Shown one piece after another: positions 1 to 5,655 of a stretch of DNA of 7,950 nt. The position numbers and the translations under genes were made by a program. The notes under the pieces were generated by a model that saw only the letters and a program-made list of their open reading frames with translations, had not been told where the DNA came from and made no database searches. The stretch covers positions 1-7,950 of the forward strand of contig JBEIEP010000067.1 in assembly GCA_040382935.1 (NCBI GenBank). The letters run 5' to 3'. The stretch comes from JALQUL01 sp040382935 (GTDB lineage Bacteria; Pseudomonadota; Gammaproteobacteria; Burkholderiales; Burkholderiaceae_C). Every line of letters starts with the position of its first letter. Position 1 is the first letter of the stretch.

Positions 1-57
1 ACAAGAGACAGTCCAGACTACAAACTGGAAACAGGCAGCGAAAGCTGTAGTAGTAAG
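1..57 (+). ncRNA. 3' end of a group I intron within the tRNA gene (partial)
   Basis: The first bases, ACAAGAGACAGTCC (1-14), resemble the J8/7 and P7-3' segment of group I introns (Tetrahymena has AUAAGAUAUAGUC at this place; the Azoarcus tRNA-Ile intron has AUAGUCCAG). Two small hairpins follow: CCAG/CTGG (13-16 with 25-28), and CAGC-GAAA-GCTG (36-47) with a GNRA loop like the P9 hairpin of the Azoarcus intron. The segment ends in G57, which suits the omega-G before the 3' splice site. Exon 2 then starts at C34 of the tRNA. The catalytic core (P3-P6, most of P7-P8) and the 5' splice site lie outside the window. The motif comparisons are from memory, so intron identity is an inference. It is supported by the abrupt loss of tRNA identity exactly at base 57/58. 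Confidence 0.68.
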
Positions 58-100
58 CATAATCCTTTGGTCCCAGGTTCAAGTCCTGGTGGGCCCACCA
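58..100 (+). tRNA. tRNA-Ile(CAU), 3' half (exon 2 of an interrupted gene)
   Basis: Bases 58-100 fit tRNA positions 34-76 exactly. The anticodon CAT is at 58-60, and the 3' side of the anticodon stem, TCCTT, is at 63-67. The T-stem CCAGG/CCTGG encloses loop TTCAAGT (73-89). The acceptor strand TGGGCCC is at 90-96, then discriminator A and an encoded CCA. The CTTTGGTC-type variable region and the TTCAAGTCC T-arm resemble the E. coli isoleucine tRNA(CAU) as I remember it, and differ from elongator Met tRNA. In that family C34 is converted to lysidine by TilS so that AUA is read as isoleucine. The sequence just left of the anticodon (TAAG) does not match the expected anticodon stem and loop, and no D-arm or 5' acceptor strand (expected GGGCCCA) is present. 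The 5' half must therefore lie outside the window, beyond an intron. The alternative is a duplicated tRNA 3' end at an integration site. Confidence 0.8.
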
Positions 101-110
101 AAATGGAAAA

Positions 111-138
111 GCCACTGATTTCGGTCAGTGGCTTTTTT
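111..138 (+). terminator. Rho-independent terminator after the tRNA
   Basis: A perfect 8-bp stem GCCACTGA (111-118) / TCAGTGGC (125-132) has a 6-base loop and is followed by six T (133-138). It starts 10 bases after the encoded CCA, so it ends the tRNA transcript. The opposite strand has a shorter T run (TTTT) after the same stem, so it may also stop the convergent transcript that ends at 176. Confidence 0.9.
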
Positions 139-175
139 ATTCAACTAGCCGTCCGAGAACCGCATCTGAGCAGAT

Positions 176-1384
176 TCAAAACACAGGCAATGAACGTGGA
201 ATGATGAATTGTCCCTCCCCCCATTTTTCTGTTTTTGTGACGAGCCCATTCGCTGTGTCCAGCACAGTGTGGAGCACTTGATTGCCTCCTTCGGCAAGTG
301 TCATTTCTCCTGTGATGAGGCTGCTGAGGTCGACATCAATTCCATCTGACCAGTGCTTCACCGTCTGAGGGTTTCCGCAGAGTTTGAGCGTGGGCGCCAG
401 AGGGTTACCGGAAGGATTGAAAACGCCCATCGAAAACAGCGTGATCTGAGCGCCTGCCGCCACCATACCGGTGATGGAGCAAGGGCTGAAGAAGGGTGTA
501 TCCATGAAGTAAAGCCCAGGCCCTCCAGGGGATTGCCCGAAAGACAGGCAGCCTTCAAAATGCGCGTTGCCAATCTTGCAAACCGCCCCCATGGTTTTTT
601 CTATCAGGGTCGTGAGACCTGCCTCAATATTCTCGGCTGTGGGATTCACGCCACGGTAATGGTCACCATCTTGGGCCATGCGCGCCTCGGTGATGGCGAT
701 GCAGTTGATGATGGCCTGCGCTATGTCTGGCGACTTGGATTGAGCCCGTACCACCTCTTCGCCGCCAATGAATTCAGCGGTTTCCGAGACGATGACGCGG
801 GCGCCCTGTGCAATCGCAAGGTCCACAAACTGACCTACTGCAGGGTTTGAACAGACGGCACTGGAGGCATCAGACCCGCCGCATTCCAAGGCGAAGGTCA
901 GCGTTGAAAAAGGGCAGGGAACTCTTTCTTGACCACGTAGCTGTTGACTCAATCGCTCGAGCGCTTGGCTGGCCAGCGCAATGGAGTTTTCCACTCCCTC
1001 GCCGTCCATCACCGCGAGCACCTCAACGGGCTTGTGAGACAGACGTTTTTGCCAAGCCTGAGCCGATCGCCGATCGTGGCACAAGACCAGCGCTGCGCCG
1101 ATATTGGGATGTTCAATGAGTTGCTCAATAACTTGATTTTGTAATTGAGCATCAGCAAGTTGCAGTCCTCTTTGAAAGTCCCCTTTGATTTGCAATACGG
1201 ACTCACCATGGCCTGCTTCGTGGCGCTCGGCTGCAAGTTCGGCGATACGGTTGCTAAGTGCAACCGTTGAAATGACTGCCAGATGGTTTCGTACGCCCAC
1301 GAGGCCATTTTGTCGGACAAATCCCATGAAGCTGAGGCCGCCATTCAGGGCGGAGGACAGCGGCTCAGCAGCAATTGTGGACAT
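176..1384 (-). CDS. UxaA/GarD/SuyB-family lyase, large subunit (divergent)
   Basis: This 402-residue protein matches the large (C-terminal) domain of altronate dehydratase UxaA, galactarate dehydratase GarD and sulfolactate sulfo-lyase SuyB. These enzymes remove water or sulfite from hydroxy acids. Recognisable blocks are GLVGVRN (27-33), ECGGSDASS with NPAVG (167-184), SETAEFIGGEE (200-210), AGLTTLIEKTMGAV (255-268), PGLYFMDTP (289-297) and TGMVAAGAQITLFSMG (305-320). Compared with E. coli UxaA as I recall it, three cysteine-bearing motifs are replaced. TVGCVN is TVALSN (40-45), the HTYGC block is QIKGDFQRG (65-73), and GLGCEN is VLCHDR (100-105). The STGRGTP loop is also changed (SMGVFNPSG, 318-326). 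The start ATG at 1384 lies inside the upstream small-subunit gene and is preceded by GGGGAG seven bases away. Together with a 20-base overlap, this points to coupled translation and a two-subunit enzyme. The fold is secure; the substrate is unknown. Confidence 0.88.
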   Translation of the reverse strand: MSTIAAEPLSSALNGGLSFMGFVRQNGLVGVRNHLAVISTVALSNRIAELAAERHEAGHGESVLQIKGDFQRGLQLADAQLQNQVIEQLIEHPNIGAALVLCHDRRSAQAWQKRLSHKPVEVLAVMDGEGVENSIALASQALERLSQQLRGQERVPCPFSTLTFALECGGSDASSAVCSNPAVGQFVDLAIAQGARVIVSETAEFIGGEEVVRAQSKSPDIAQAIINCIAITEARMAQDGDHYRGVNPTAENIEAGLTTLIEKTMGAVCKIGNAHFEGCLSFGQSPGGPGLYFMDTPFFSPCSITGMVAAGAQITLFSMGVFNPSGNPLAPTLKLCGNPQTVKHWSDGIDVDLSSLITGEMTLAEGGNQVLHTVLDTANGLVTKTEKWGEGQFIIPRSLPVF

Positions 1385-1607
1385 GAACGTGCTCCCCTGC
1401 TTGGATCGTCGTTGTGGCTATGCCGATGGCCACGCCATACTTGATAACAGCCTGCCCTTGGGCAATGTCGTGGCGAGCCACTTTATGCCCAAAAGGAATC
1501 AACTCCCTTAAAACGAGCCCATCTCTCGTGGTCTTCTCATCGGTTTGAAAGTCCAACAAGGTACTGACGTTGTCACTGGGATGAACGGTAAGACTGATGC
1601 GGCTCAT
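1365..1607 (-). CDS. SAF-domain small subunit of the UxaA/SuyA-type lyase
   Basis: This 80-residue protein matches the N-terminal SAF domain of altronate dehydratase. Residues 40-78 follow the E. coli UxaA N-terminal domain closely: GHKVA (40-44), DIAQG (47-51), VIKYG (54-58), IGIA (61-64) and HVHVHN (73-78). In UxaA this domain is fused to the large domain. Here it is a separate gene immediately upstream, as in sulfolactate sulfo-lyase SuyA/SuyB and some split sugar-acid dehydratases. The ATG at 1607 is the only possible start, since an in-frame TAA lies ten codons upstream. No convincing Shine-Dalgarno sequence precedes it. It ends 20 bases inside the large-subunit gene. It most likely forms a complex with the large subunit, and the histidine-rich C-terminal motif may contribute to the active site. 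Confidence 0.88.
   Translation of the reverse strand: MSRISLTVHPSDNVSTLLDFQTDEKTTRDGLVLRELIPFGHKVARHDIAQGQAVIKYGVAIGIATTTIQAGEHVHVHNCC
1392..1397 (-). promoter_or_regulatory. Ribosome binding site of the UxaA-like large subunit
   Basis: On the minus strand this reads GGGGAG, seven bases before the ATG at 1384. It lies inside the small-subunit coding region and fixes the large-subunit start there, giving a 20-base gene overlap. Confidence 0.7.
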
Positions 1608-1686
1608 GTTGAATTTTGAGTGATAAAAATCTTTGGATTAGCTTAGATGAGGTGACTCGGGAAAACCCTAAGTTTTAAAGTATGTA

Positions 1687-1700
1687 CTATGGTACCATAG
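1687..1700. promoter_or_regulatory. Perfect 14-bp palindrome, candidate operator
   Basis: CTATGGTACCATAG is its own reverse complement. It lies in the 124-base spacer between the minus-strand lyase genes (first codon at 1607) and the plus-strand transporter genes (first codon at 1732), 31 bases before the permease start. The GT...AC core with A/T-rich flanks would suit a dimeric catabolic repressor such as a GntR/FadR-type protein, but no regulator gene is in the window. I found no convincing paired -35/-10 boxes. TACTAT at 1685-1690 overlaps the palindrome and could be a plus-strand -10 box. Confidence 0.5.
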
Positions 1701-1731
1701 AGCTAGAAAAAGGGATTGGAGCGTTTTTACC

Positions 1732-2499
1732 ATGCCTCGTTTGCGCCATTTGGGTCTCCTGCTGCTGCCTTGGTTTTTGTTGATTGCTTTATGGCACGGC
1801 GTTGCAACCTCGGGCCTCGTGAATCAAGGTCTCATGCCAACGCCGGGACAGGTTGCTAGCAAACTGATCGAATTGTTGTTTGGTGGCAGATTGGGCATTG
1901 ACATTTTGAAGTCGACCCAGCGTGTCACGCTGGGCGTCACATTAGGCATTGCGGTGGCTGTGCCAGTCGGATTTCTGATTGGGTGGTACAAAAATGCCCG
2001 AACGTTTTTAGATCCACTGATCAATTTTTTTCGGGCGTTGCCACCCATTGCGCTGATTCCTTTGGTCGTGGTGTATTTCGGCATCGACGAACCCGCGAAA
2101 GTCGTGATTCTCTTTTATGCCAGTTTCTTTGCGGGCGTGATTGTGATGTACGAAGGGGTTTCCCAGATCAGCCCCATCTACATCAAGGTGGCCCGCACCT
2201 TGGGCGCGACTGAATGGGAAATTTTCTCAAGGGTGATCTTGCCAATGACCACGCCCCACATACTGACCTCCTTGCGGGTTGCTTTGGGCGTGGCCTGGGC
2301 GACCTTGGTGGCTTCGGAGTTGGTGGCTGCACAGCAGGGGCTGGGTGCACTGATTCAAAGTGCTGGATCTTTCTTCCAGATTGACGTGATTTACGTCGGC
2401 ATTGTTTGCATCGGTGTGGTCGCCATGTCGATGGACATGGGCTTGCGCTCCGTCACCCGTCGCATGGTCCGCTGGCAAGAACGAGTGGAGGTTCAATGA
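1732..2499 (+). CDS. NitT/TauT/SsuC-type ABC transporter permease
   Basis: This 255-residue inner-membrane protein belongs to the binding-protein-dependent permease family that takes up nitrate, sulfonates, taurine, pyrimidine precursors and similar small anions. A hydrophobic first segment (about 7-26) is followed by further membrane spans near 66-85, 104-117, 122-139, 183-200 and 217-234. The cytoplasmic EAA loop that contacts the ATPase is at about 140-171, with ARTLGAT (154-160) and RVILP (167-171). The ELVAAQQGLGALI stretch (196-208) is typical of this family. The length is normal. GGAG at 1718-1721, ten bases before the ATG, is an acceptable ribosome binding site. The stop codon overlaps the ATPase start (ATGA), so the two are co-translated. 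It is the first gene of the transporter operon. The substrate cannot be read from the permease. Confidence 0.93.
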   Translation: MPRLRHLGLLLLPWFLLIALWHGVATSGLVNQGLMPTPGQVASKLIELLFGGRLGIDILKSTQRVTLGVTLGIAVAVPVGFLIGWYKNARTFLDPLINFFRALPPIALIPLVVVYFGIDEPAKVVILFYASFFAGVIVMYEGVSQISPIYIKVARTLGATEWEIFSRVILPMTTPHILTSLRVALGVAWATLVASELVAAQQGLGALIQSAGSFFQIDVIYVGIVCIGVVAMSMDMGLRSVTRRMVRWQERVEVQ

Positions 2500-3299
2500 C
2501 TGCACCGCGTATCCAGTTTGACAATATATCTTTTGATTTCCAAACCGACAATGGGCCCGTGCGGGTGGTGGACGATGTGTCCTTGGATATCCATGAAAAC
2601 GAGTTCATTTGCGTCGTTGGCCCTTCAGGCTGTGGCAAAACCACGCTGATGAACCTCCTTGCGGGTTTTGCCAAGCCAACCGAAGGACGTCTGACGCTGG
2701 ATGGCAAGTCGATAGAAGGCCCGGGTCGCGATCGCGGTGTCATCTTCCAGGAATACGGCGTTTTTCCTTGGCTAACGGTAGAGCAAAACATCCTTTTTGG
2801 TTTGAAGCTGTCAGGCAGCAAAACCCCGGCTTCCGAGGCTGAATCGGTCTGCCGCAAGTATCTGGAATTGATGGGCCTGACCGATTTTGCGAAGGCTTTT
2901 CCCAAAACACTGTCTGGGGGTATGCGTCAACGCTTGGCGATTGCACGCGCCTATGCGGCCCAACCGGAGTTCCTGTTGATGGACGAGCCTTTTGGTGCGC
3001 TCGACGCTCAGACGCGTTCCAAGATGCAGAACTTGCTGCTTGAAGTTCTGCAGCGTGAAGGCAAGACAGTCATGATGATCACACACTCTGTGGATGAGGC
3101 GGTGTACCTTGCCTCCCGTATCGTGGTGGTCACCGCAAGGCCCGCACGCATCAAGGAAATCATAGAGATCCCGTTTGGCTACCCGCGCAGCGAAAGCCTG
3201 CACGAGACGGCCGAGTTCATCGCGATCAAGGCACATGTCCGCGATCTTGTGATGGCGGAGTATGAAGTGCAGCAGCGACTGGGTGTGGCTGCGGGTTAA
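2496..3299 (+). CDS. NitT/TauT/SsuB-type ABC transporter ATPase
   Basis: This 267-residue cytoplasmic ATPase energises the importer. All nucleotide-binding motifs are intact: Walker A GPSGCGKTT (42-50), Q-loop Gln85 in FQEYGVFPW, signature LSGGMRQR (139-146), Walker B FLLMDEP (159-165), D-loop ALD (168-170) and switch His197 in MITHSVDEA. The FPWLTVEQNI stretch after the Q-loop and the RPARIKEIIEI tail are typical of nitrate/sulfonate importers. An in-frame ATG exists at 2406, but the start at 2496 is preferred. It follows GTGGAGG (2485-2491), overlaps the permease stop as ATGA, and gives a protein of family length with MTAPRIQFDNISF at its N-terminus. Confidence 0.94.
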   Translation: MTAPRIQFDNISFDFQTDNGPVRVVDDVSLDIHENEFICVVGPSGCGKTTLMNLLAGFAKPTEGRLTLDGKSIEGPGRDRGVIFQEYGVFPWLTVEQNILFGLKLSGSKTPASEAESVCRKYLELMGLTDFAKAFPKTLSGGMRQRLAIARAYAAQPEFLLMDEPFGALDAQTRSKMQNLLLEVLQREGKTVMMITHSVDEAVYLASRIVVVTARPARIKEIIEIPFGYPRSESLHETAEFIAIKAHVRDLVMAEYEVQQRLGVAAG

Positions 3300-3347
3300 A
3301 GATTTAGTCAGGTCATTTTTTTCACTCACGATGCAAAGGAAAATCTC

Positions 3348-4361
3348 ATGAGCAACAACATGCAAATTCGTCGTCGGGATATCGTCTTGGGCCTGGGCGC
3401 TGCTGGCTTGTCCAGCATTGGGGCGCCGGCCATAGCGCAGCAGCGCACCAAAATCCGTGTGGGTTATGTCGATACCCTGGCGGTCACAGGCCAACTGTGG
3501 ACTGGCGTTCACCGTGGGCATTGGGAAAAAGAGCGCATTGAATTTGACCCGATCAAATTCAACACGGGTCTAGAGCTCTTCAACGCCATGATTGGCGGCA
3601 GCTTGGACATGTTGTCCACTGGCGCAGTGATTTCCAACTTTCCCGCGCGTGGGCAAGGCAAGGCTTTTTTGATCAACAACATTGAGTTTGCGACAGCGCA
3701 GTTGTGGATCCGAGAAGACCAAGGGGTCAAGACATGGGCTGACCTGAAGGGGAAAAAAATTGCCACCACCTTGGGGACCACGGCCCATGTGTTCCTGGAT
3801 GCTGCATTGCGCGCGAATGGACTGGACCCCGCCAAGGATGTGGAGCTCATCAACCAAGGCATGCCGGTTGCGGTCACTTCATTCATCTCTGGCGCTGTCC
3901 CGGCTGTGGCTTTGTGGGTGCCTTTCAATATGCAGGTTCGCCAGCGCGTACCTAGCGCCAAAATGTTGGTGGATGCCTCGGCCTATTTCCCCAAGTCTGC
4001 GATCGTCGGCGGCTGGGCGACACGTGCCGATTATTTTGAAAAAAATCGTGCCGTGGTCGCACAAGTCGTGCGTGGATGGGCTGCGGCGAACGACGATTTG
4101 ATCAAAAATTCGGCCAGTATCTTGCCTATTATTCAGGCCAAAAATTACGAACAAGTGCCATTGGCTGAATTGCAGGAGCAGTTCAAGGCGTCTAAATATC
4201 ACACGGCAGCCGAGTGGCAAAAGCTCTACCAAGACGGCACCGCCGTGGGATGGCTGCAGCAAGTGACCGATTTTTATGCCCGCTTTGGGGGGATTCAAAA
4301 CCCAGTGCCCGCAAAGACGTATTTCGACACTTCTTTGCTGTTGAACAACGTCAAGACCTGA
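3348..4361 (+). CDS. NitT/TauT-type periplasmic substrate-binding protein with Tat signal
   Basis: This 337-residue protein is the ligand-binding component of the importer (NMT1/SsuA/TauA-like fold). The N-terminus has a twin-arginine motif, RRRDIVLG (8-15), then a hydrophobic stretch and an AIA cleavage site near residue 30. It is therefore probably folded before export by Tat. The mature part begins KIRVGYVDT. It shows family features such as NTGLELFNAMIGGSLDMLSTG, a binding-cleft segment, and TWADLKGKKIATTLGTTAHV before the second lobe. The ATG follows AAAGGAAA (3335-3342) at good spacing and lies 48 bases after the ATPase stop, so it is the third gene of the operon. The ligand is unknown. 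The family includes binders of sulfonates, nitrate, aromatic and other carboxylates, so homology does not settle it. Confidence 0.9.
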   Translation: MSNNMQIRRRDIVLGLGAAGLSSIGAPAIAQQRTKIRVGYVDTLAVTGQLWTGVHRGHWEKERIEFDPIKFNTGLELFNAMIGGSLDMLSTGAVISNFPARGQGKAFLINNIEFATAQLWIREDQGVKTWADLKGKKIATTLGTTAHVFLDAALRANGLDPAKDVELINQGMPVAVTSFISGAVPAVALWVPFNMQVRQRVPSAKMLVDASAYFPKSAIVGGWATRADYFEKNRAVVAQVVRGWAAANDDLIKNSASILPIIQAKNYEQVPLAELQEQFKASKYHTAAEWQKLYQDGTAVGWLQQVTDFYARFGGIQNPVPAKTYFDTSLLLNNVKT

Positions 4362-4410
4362 TGCGGGGCCTTATTTGAAACGTGTGTTCAACTGATCTCA
4401 TTATTGGGCG

Positions 4411-4468
4411 AGCGGCACCAAGCCGCTTGATCCCCCAGCGCTGGCGTGTCAGCTCTGTTGGCACGCCA
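4411..4468. terminator. Two inverted repeats between convergent genes, weak terminator candidates
   Basis: AGCGGC (4411-4416) pairs with GCCGCT (4422-4427) around a 5-base loop. TGGCGTG (4442-4448) pairs with CACGCCA (4462-4468) around a 13-base loop that includes the stop codon of the minus-strand dehydratase gene. Neither is followed by a proper T run on either strand. They sit where transcripts from the binding-protein gene and the dehydratase gene meet, so they may reduce read-through. This is suggestive only. Confidence 0.3.
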
Positions 4469-5618
4469 ATGAGAGGGCATCGAGGTCCGGTTCAACGCCA
4501 AGTCCTGGATCTTGCGTCAATGTGACGAACCCATTGTCGATTTTTTGCAGTGCCGGTGCGAGCAGGGTTCGCAGTGGATTTTCATTGGCATCTACTTCTA
4601 GCAAACCGTCACCGCCTACAGCGGCAAGCAGATGCGCTGAAGCCATGAGTCCAATACCTGCGCCTAAATAATGTGGGCAGTAGCGCAGACCCCGTGAAAG
4701 CGTGTTTTGGATGACGGCCCAGGTCGCAGAGATGCCCCCCCATTTGGCAATATCGGGTTGCAATACATCAAATGCTTTGCTAGCTATGGCAGACATGAAA
4801 CTGGCGGATCCCAGCATGTTTTCGCCTGCAGCCAATGGAATACGGGAATGCGCTTTGAGCGTCTGCCATTGATGCATCTCAGTGTCACATCGAAGAGGTT
4901 CCTCCAGCCATCTCAATCCGTAAGACTCTAATTTCGGTAAGGTGTCTAGCGCTTGGGCCAGGTCCCAGGCTTGGTTGACATCGGCCATCAGTTCAAGTGA
5001 AGGGCCTAGCCACTCACGTACGGATCTCAGGTTGGCGATGTCTTGCTCTGTGTCAAATCCGATTTTTAATTTAAAAGCGCGAAAGCCTTCTTGGTGCTTT
5101 TTTTGGACTGTTTGCAATGAGCCATCGGGATTGATGCCGCTCGCATACACACCAATTCGCGCATTGGATCCTCCCAACAATTGATACAAGGGAAGTTGGG
5201 CCCGTTTTGCGCACAAATCCCAAAGCGCTATGTCGACGCCAGCAATCACTTGTGCCACAGGTCCAAGTTCACCCGATTGGAGGGCAAGAACATGTGTTTT
5301 CGAACTGGCTTCTTCAAAGGCATAAGCAGGGTGGCTAAAGTCTTTGTCCAATAACAAAGGTGCCACAACGGTTTCAAGTAACTTAGCACGGTGCTCCGCA
5401 CCACAGGCAGGAAAGTTGCACCAAACCTCTCCCCAGCCCACATGTCCATCTGCGCTTTCAGCCCTGACAAATACAGCGGGTCTATCGCGCATGATGCCAA
5501 ACGAGGTTCTAACCGGGACGGGGCTAGGGCATCGAAATACAAAAGCGTTCAGACTGATGAGGTTTAAATTCAATGCGCTTGAAGCGGTTGATGAAATTGG
5601 CAGAGGTGATAGTTTCAT
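4449..5618 (-). CDS. Enolase-superfamily acid-sugar dehydratase (mandelate racemase type)
   Basis: This protein has 389 residues if it starts at the ATG at 5618. Motifs place it in the mandelate racemase/muconate lactonizing enzyme superfamily: FKLKIG (Lys183, Lys185), MADVNQAW (metal ligand Asp213), WLEEP (Glu239), AAGEN (Glu266), QPDIAKWGGI (Asp289), CPHYLGAGIG (His316) and LEVDANENP (Glu341). The Asp289/His316 pair with the KxK motif fits the mandelate racemase subgroup, whose members mostly abstract the alpha proton of a sugar acid and expel water, giving a 2-keto-3-deoxy acid. The N-terminal capping domain (about 20-150) contains RTSFGIMRDRPAVFVR and GWGEVWCNFP. An in-frame start at 5675 would run into the GMC gene and adds non-conserved residues, so 5618 is preferred. 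No strong ribosome site precedes it, and about 17 N-terminal residues before the conserved part remain uncertain. The substrate is unknown. Confidence 0.88.
   Translation of the reverse strand: MKLSPLPISSTASSALNLNLISLNAFVFRCPSPVPVRTSFGIMRDRPAVFVRAESADGHVGWGEVWCNFPACGAEHRAKLLETVVAPLLLDKDFSHPAYAFEEASSKTHVLALQSGELGPVAQVIAGVDIALWDLCAKRAQLPLYQLLGGSNARIGVYASGINPDGSLQTVQKKHQEGFRAFKLKIGFDTEQDIANLRSVREWLGPSLELMADVNQAWDLAQALDTLPKLESYGLRWLEEPLRCDTEMHQWQTLKAHSRIPLAAGENMLGSASFMSAIASKAFDVLQPDIAKWGGISATWAVIQNTLSRGLRYCPHYLGAGIGLMASAHLLAAVGGDGLLEVDANENPLRTLLAPALQKIDNGFVTLTQDPGLGVEPDLDALSLACQQS
5602..5609 (+). promoter_or_regulatory. Possible ribosome binding site for an alternative GMC start
   Basis: AGAGGTGA lies seven bases before an in-frame ATG at 5617. 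That start would add 13 residues to the GMC protein. Family N-termini favour the ATG at 5656, which has no ribosome site. The 5617 ATG overlaps the minus-strand start codon of the dehydratase (CATG shared at 5616-5619). Confidence 0.3.
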
Positions 5619-5629
5619 GGTGGGTAGTC

Positions 5630-5655
5630 TAAAGGTATGGCATATAATACCTTTA
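5630..5655. promoter_or_regulatory. Inverted repeat with TATAAT box in a divergent control region
   Basis: TAAAGGTAT (5630-5638) and ATACCTTTA (5647-5655) are perfect 9-bp inverted arms around an 8-base spacer. The repeat fills most of the 37-base gap between the dehydratase start (5618, minus) and the GMC start (5656, plus). TATAAT at 5643-5648 is a perfect plus-strand -10 hexamer inside the repeat, and the reverse strand reads TATTAT there. I see no good -35 box for either direction, so an activator or a repressor binding the repeat is plausible. Confidence 0.5.

Noticed and set aside
1..100. 3' end of tmRNA (ssrA)
   Set aside because: An encoded CCA and T-arm are present, but bases 58-100 match tRNA positions 34-76 including anticodon CAT and the 3' anticodon stem. 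Betaproteobacterial tmRNA as recalled ends in GGCUCCACCA and has a longer stretch before the T-arm.
58..100. Attachment-site duplicate of a tRNA 3' end from an integrated element
   Set aside because: The breakpoint in the anticodon loop would suit a tyrosine integrase, but no integrase or mobile-element gene is in the window and the upstream bases look like a group I intron end. It is kept as the main alternative, not fully excluded.
1608..1731. Sigma-70 promoters for the two divergent units
   Set aside because: Individual -10-like hexamers occur, but none has a convincing -35 box at 16-18 bases, so no promoter coordinates are claimed.
2811..3521. 236-residue minus-strand open frame
   Set aside because: It lies opposite the ABC ATPase and binding-protein genes, which have intact motifs. 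Its translation shows no recognisable domain.
5344..5655. N-terminal extension of the GMC dehydrogenase
   Set aside because: The frame is open by chance opposite the dehydratase gene, whose motifs are unmistakable. The extension has no GMC-family features.
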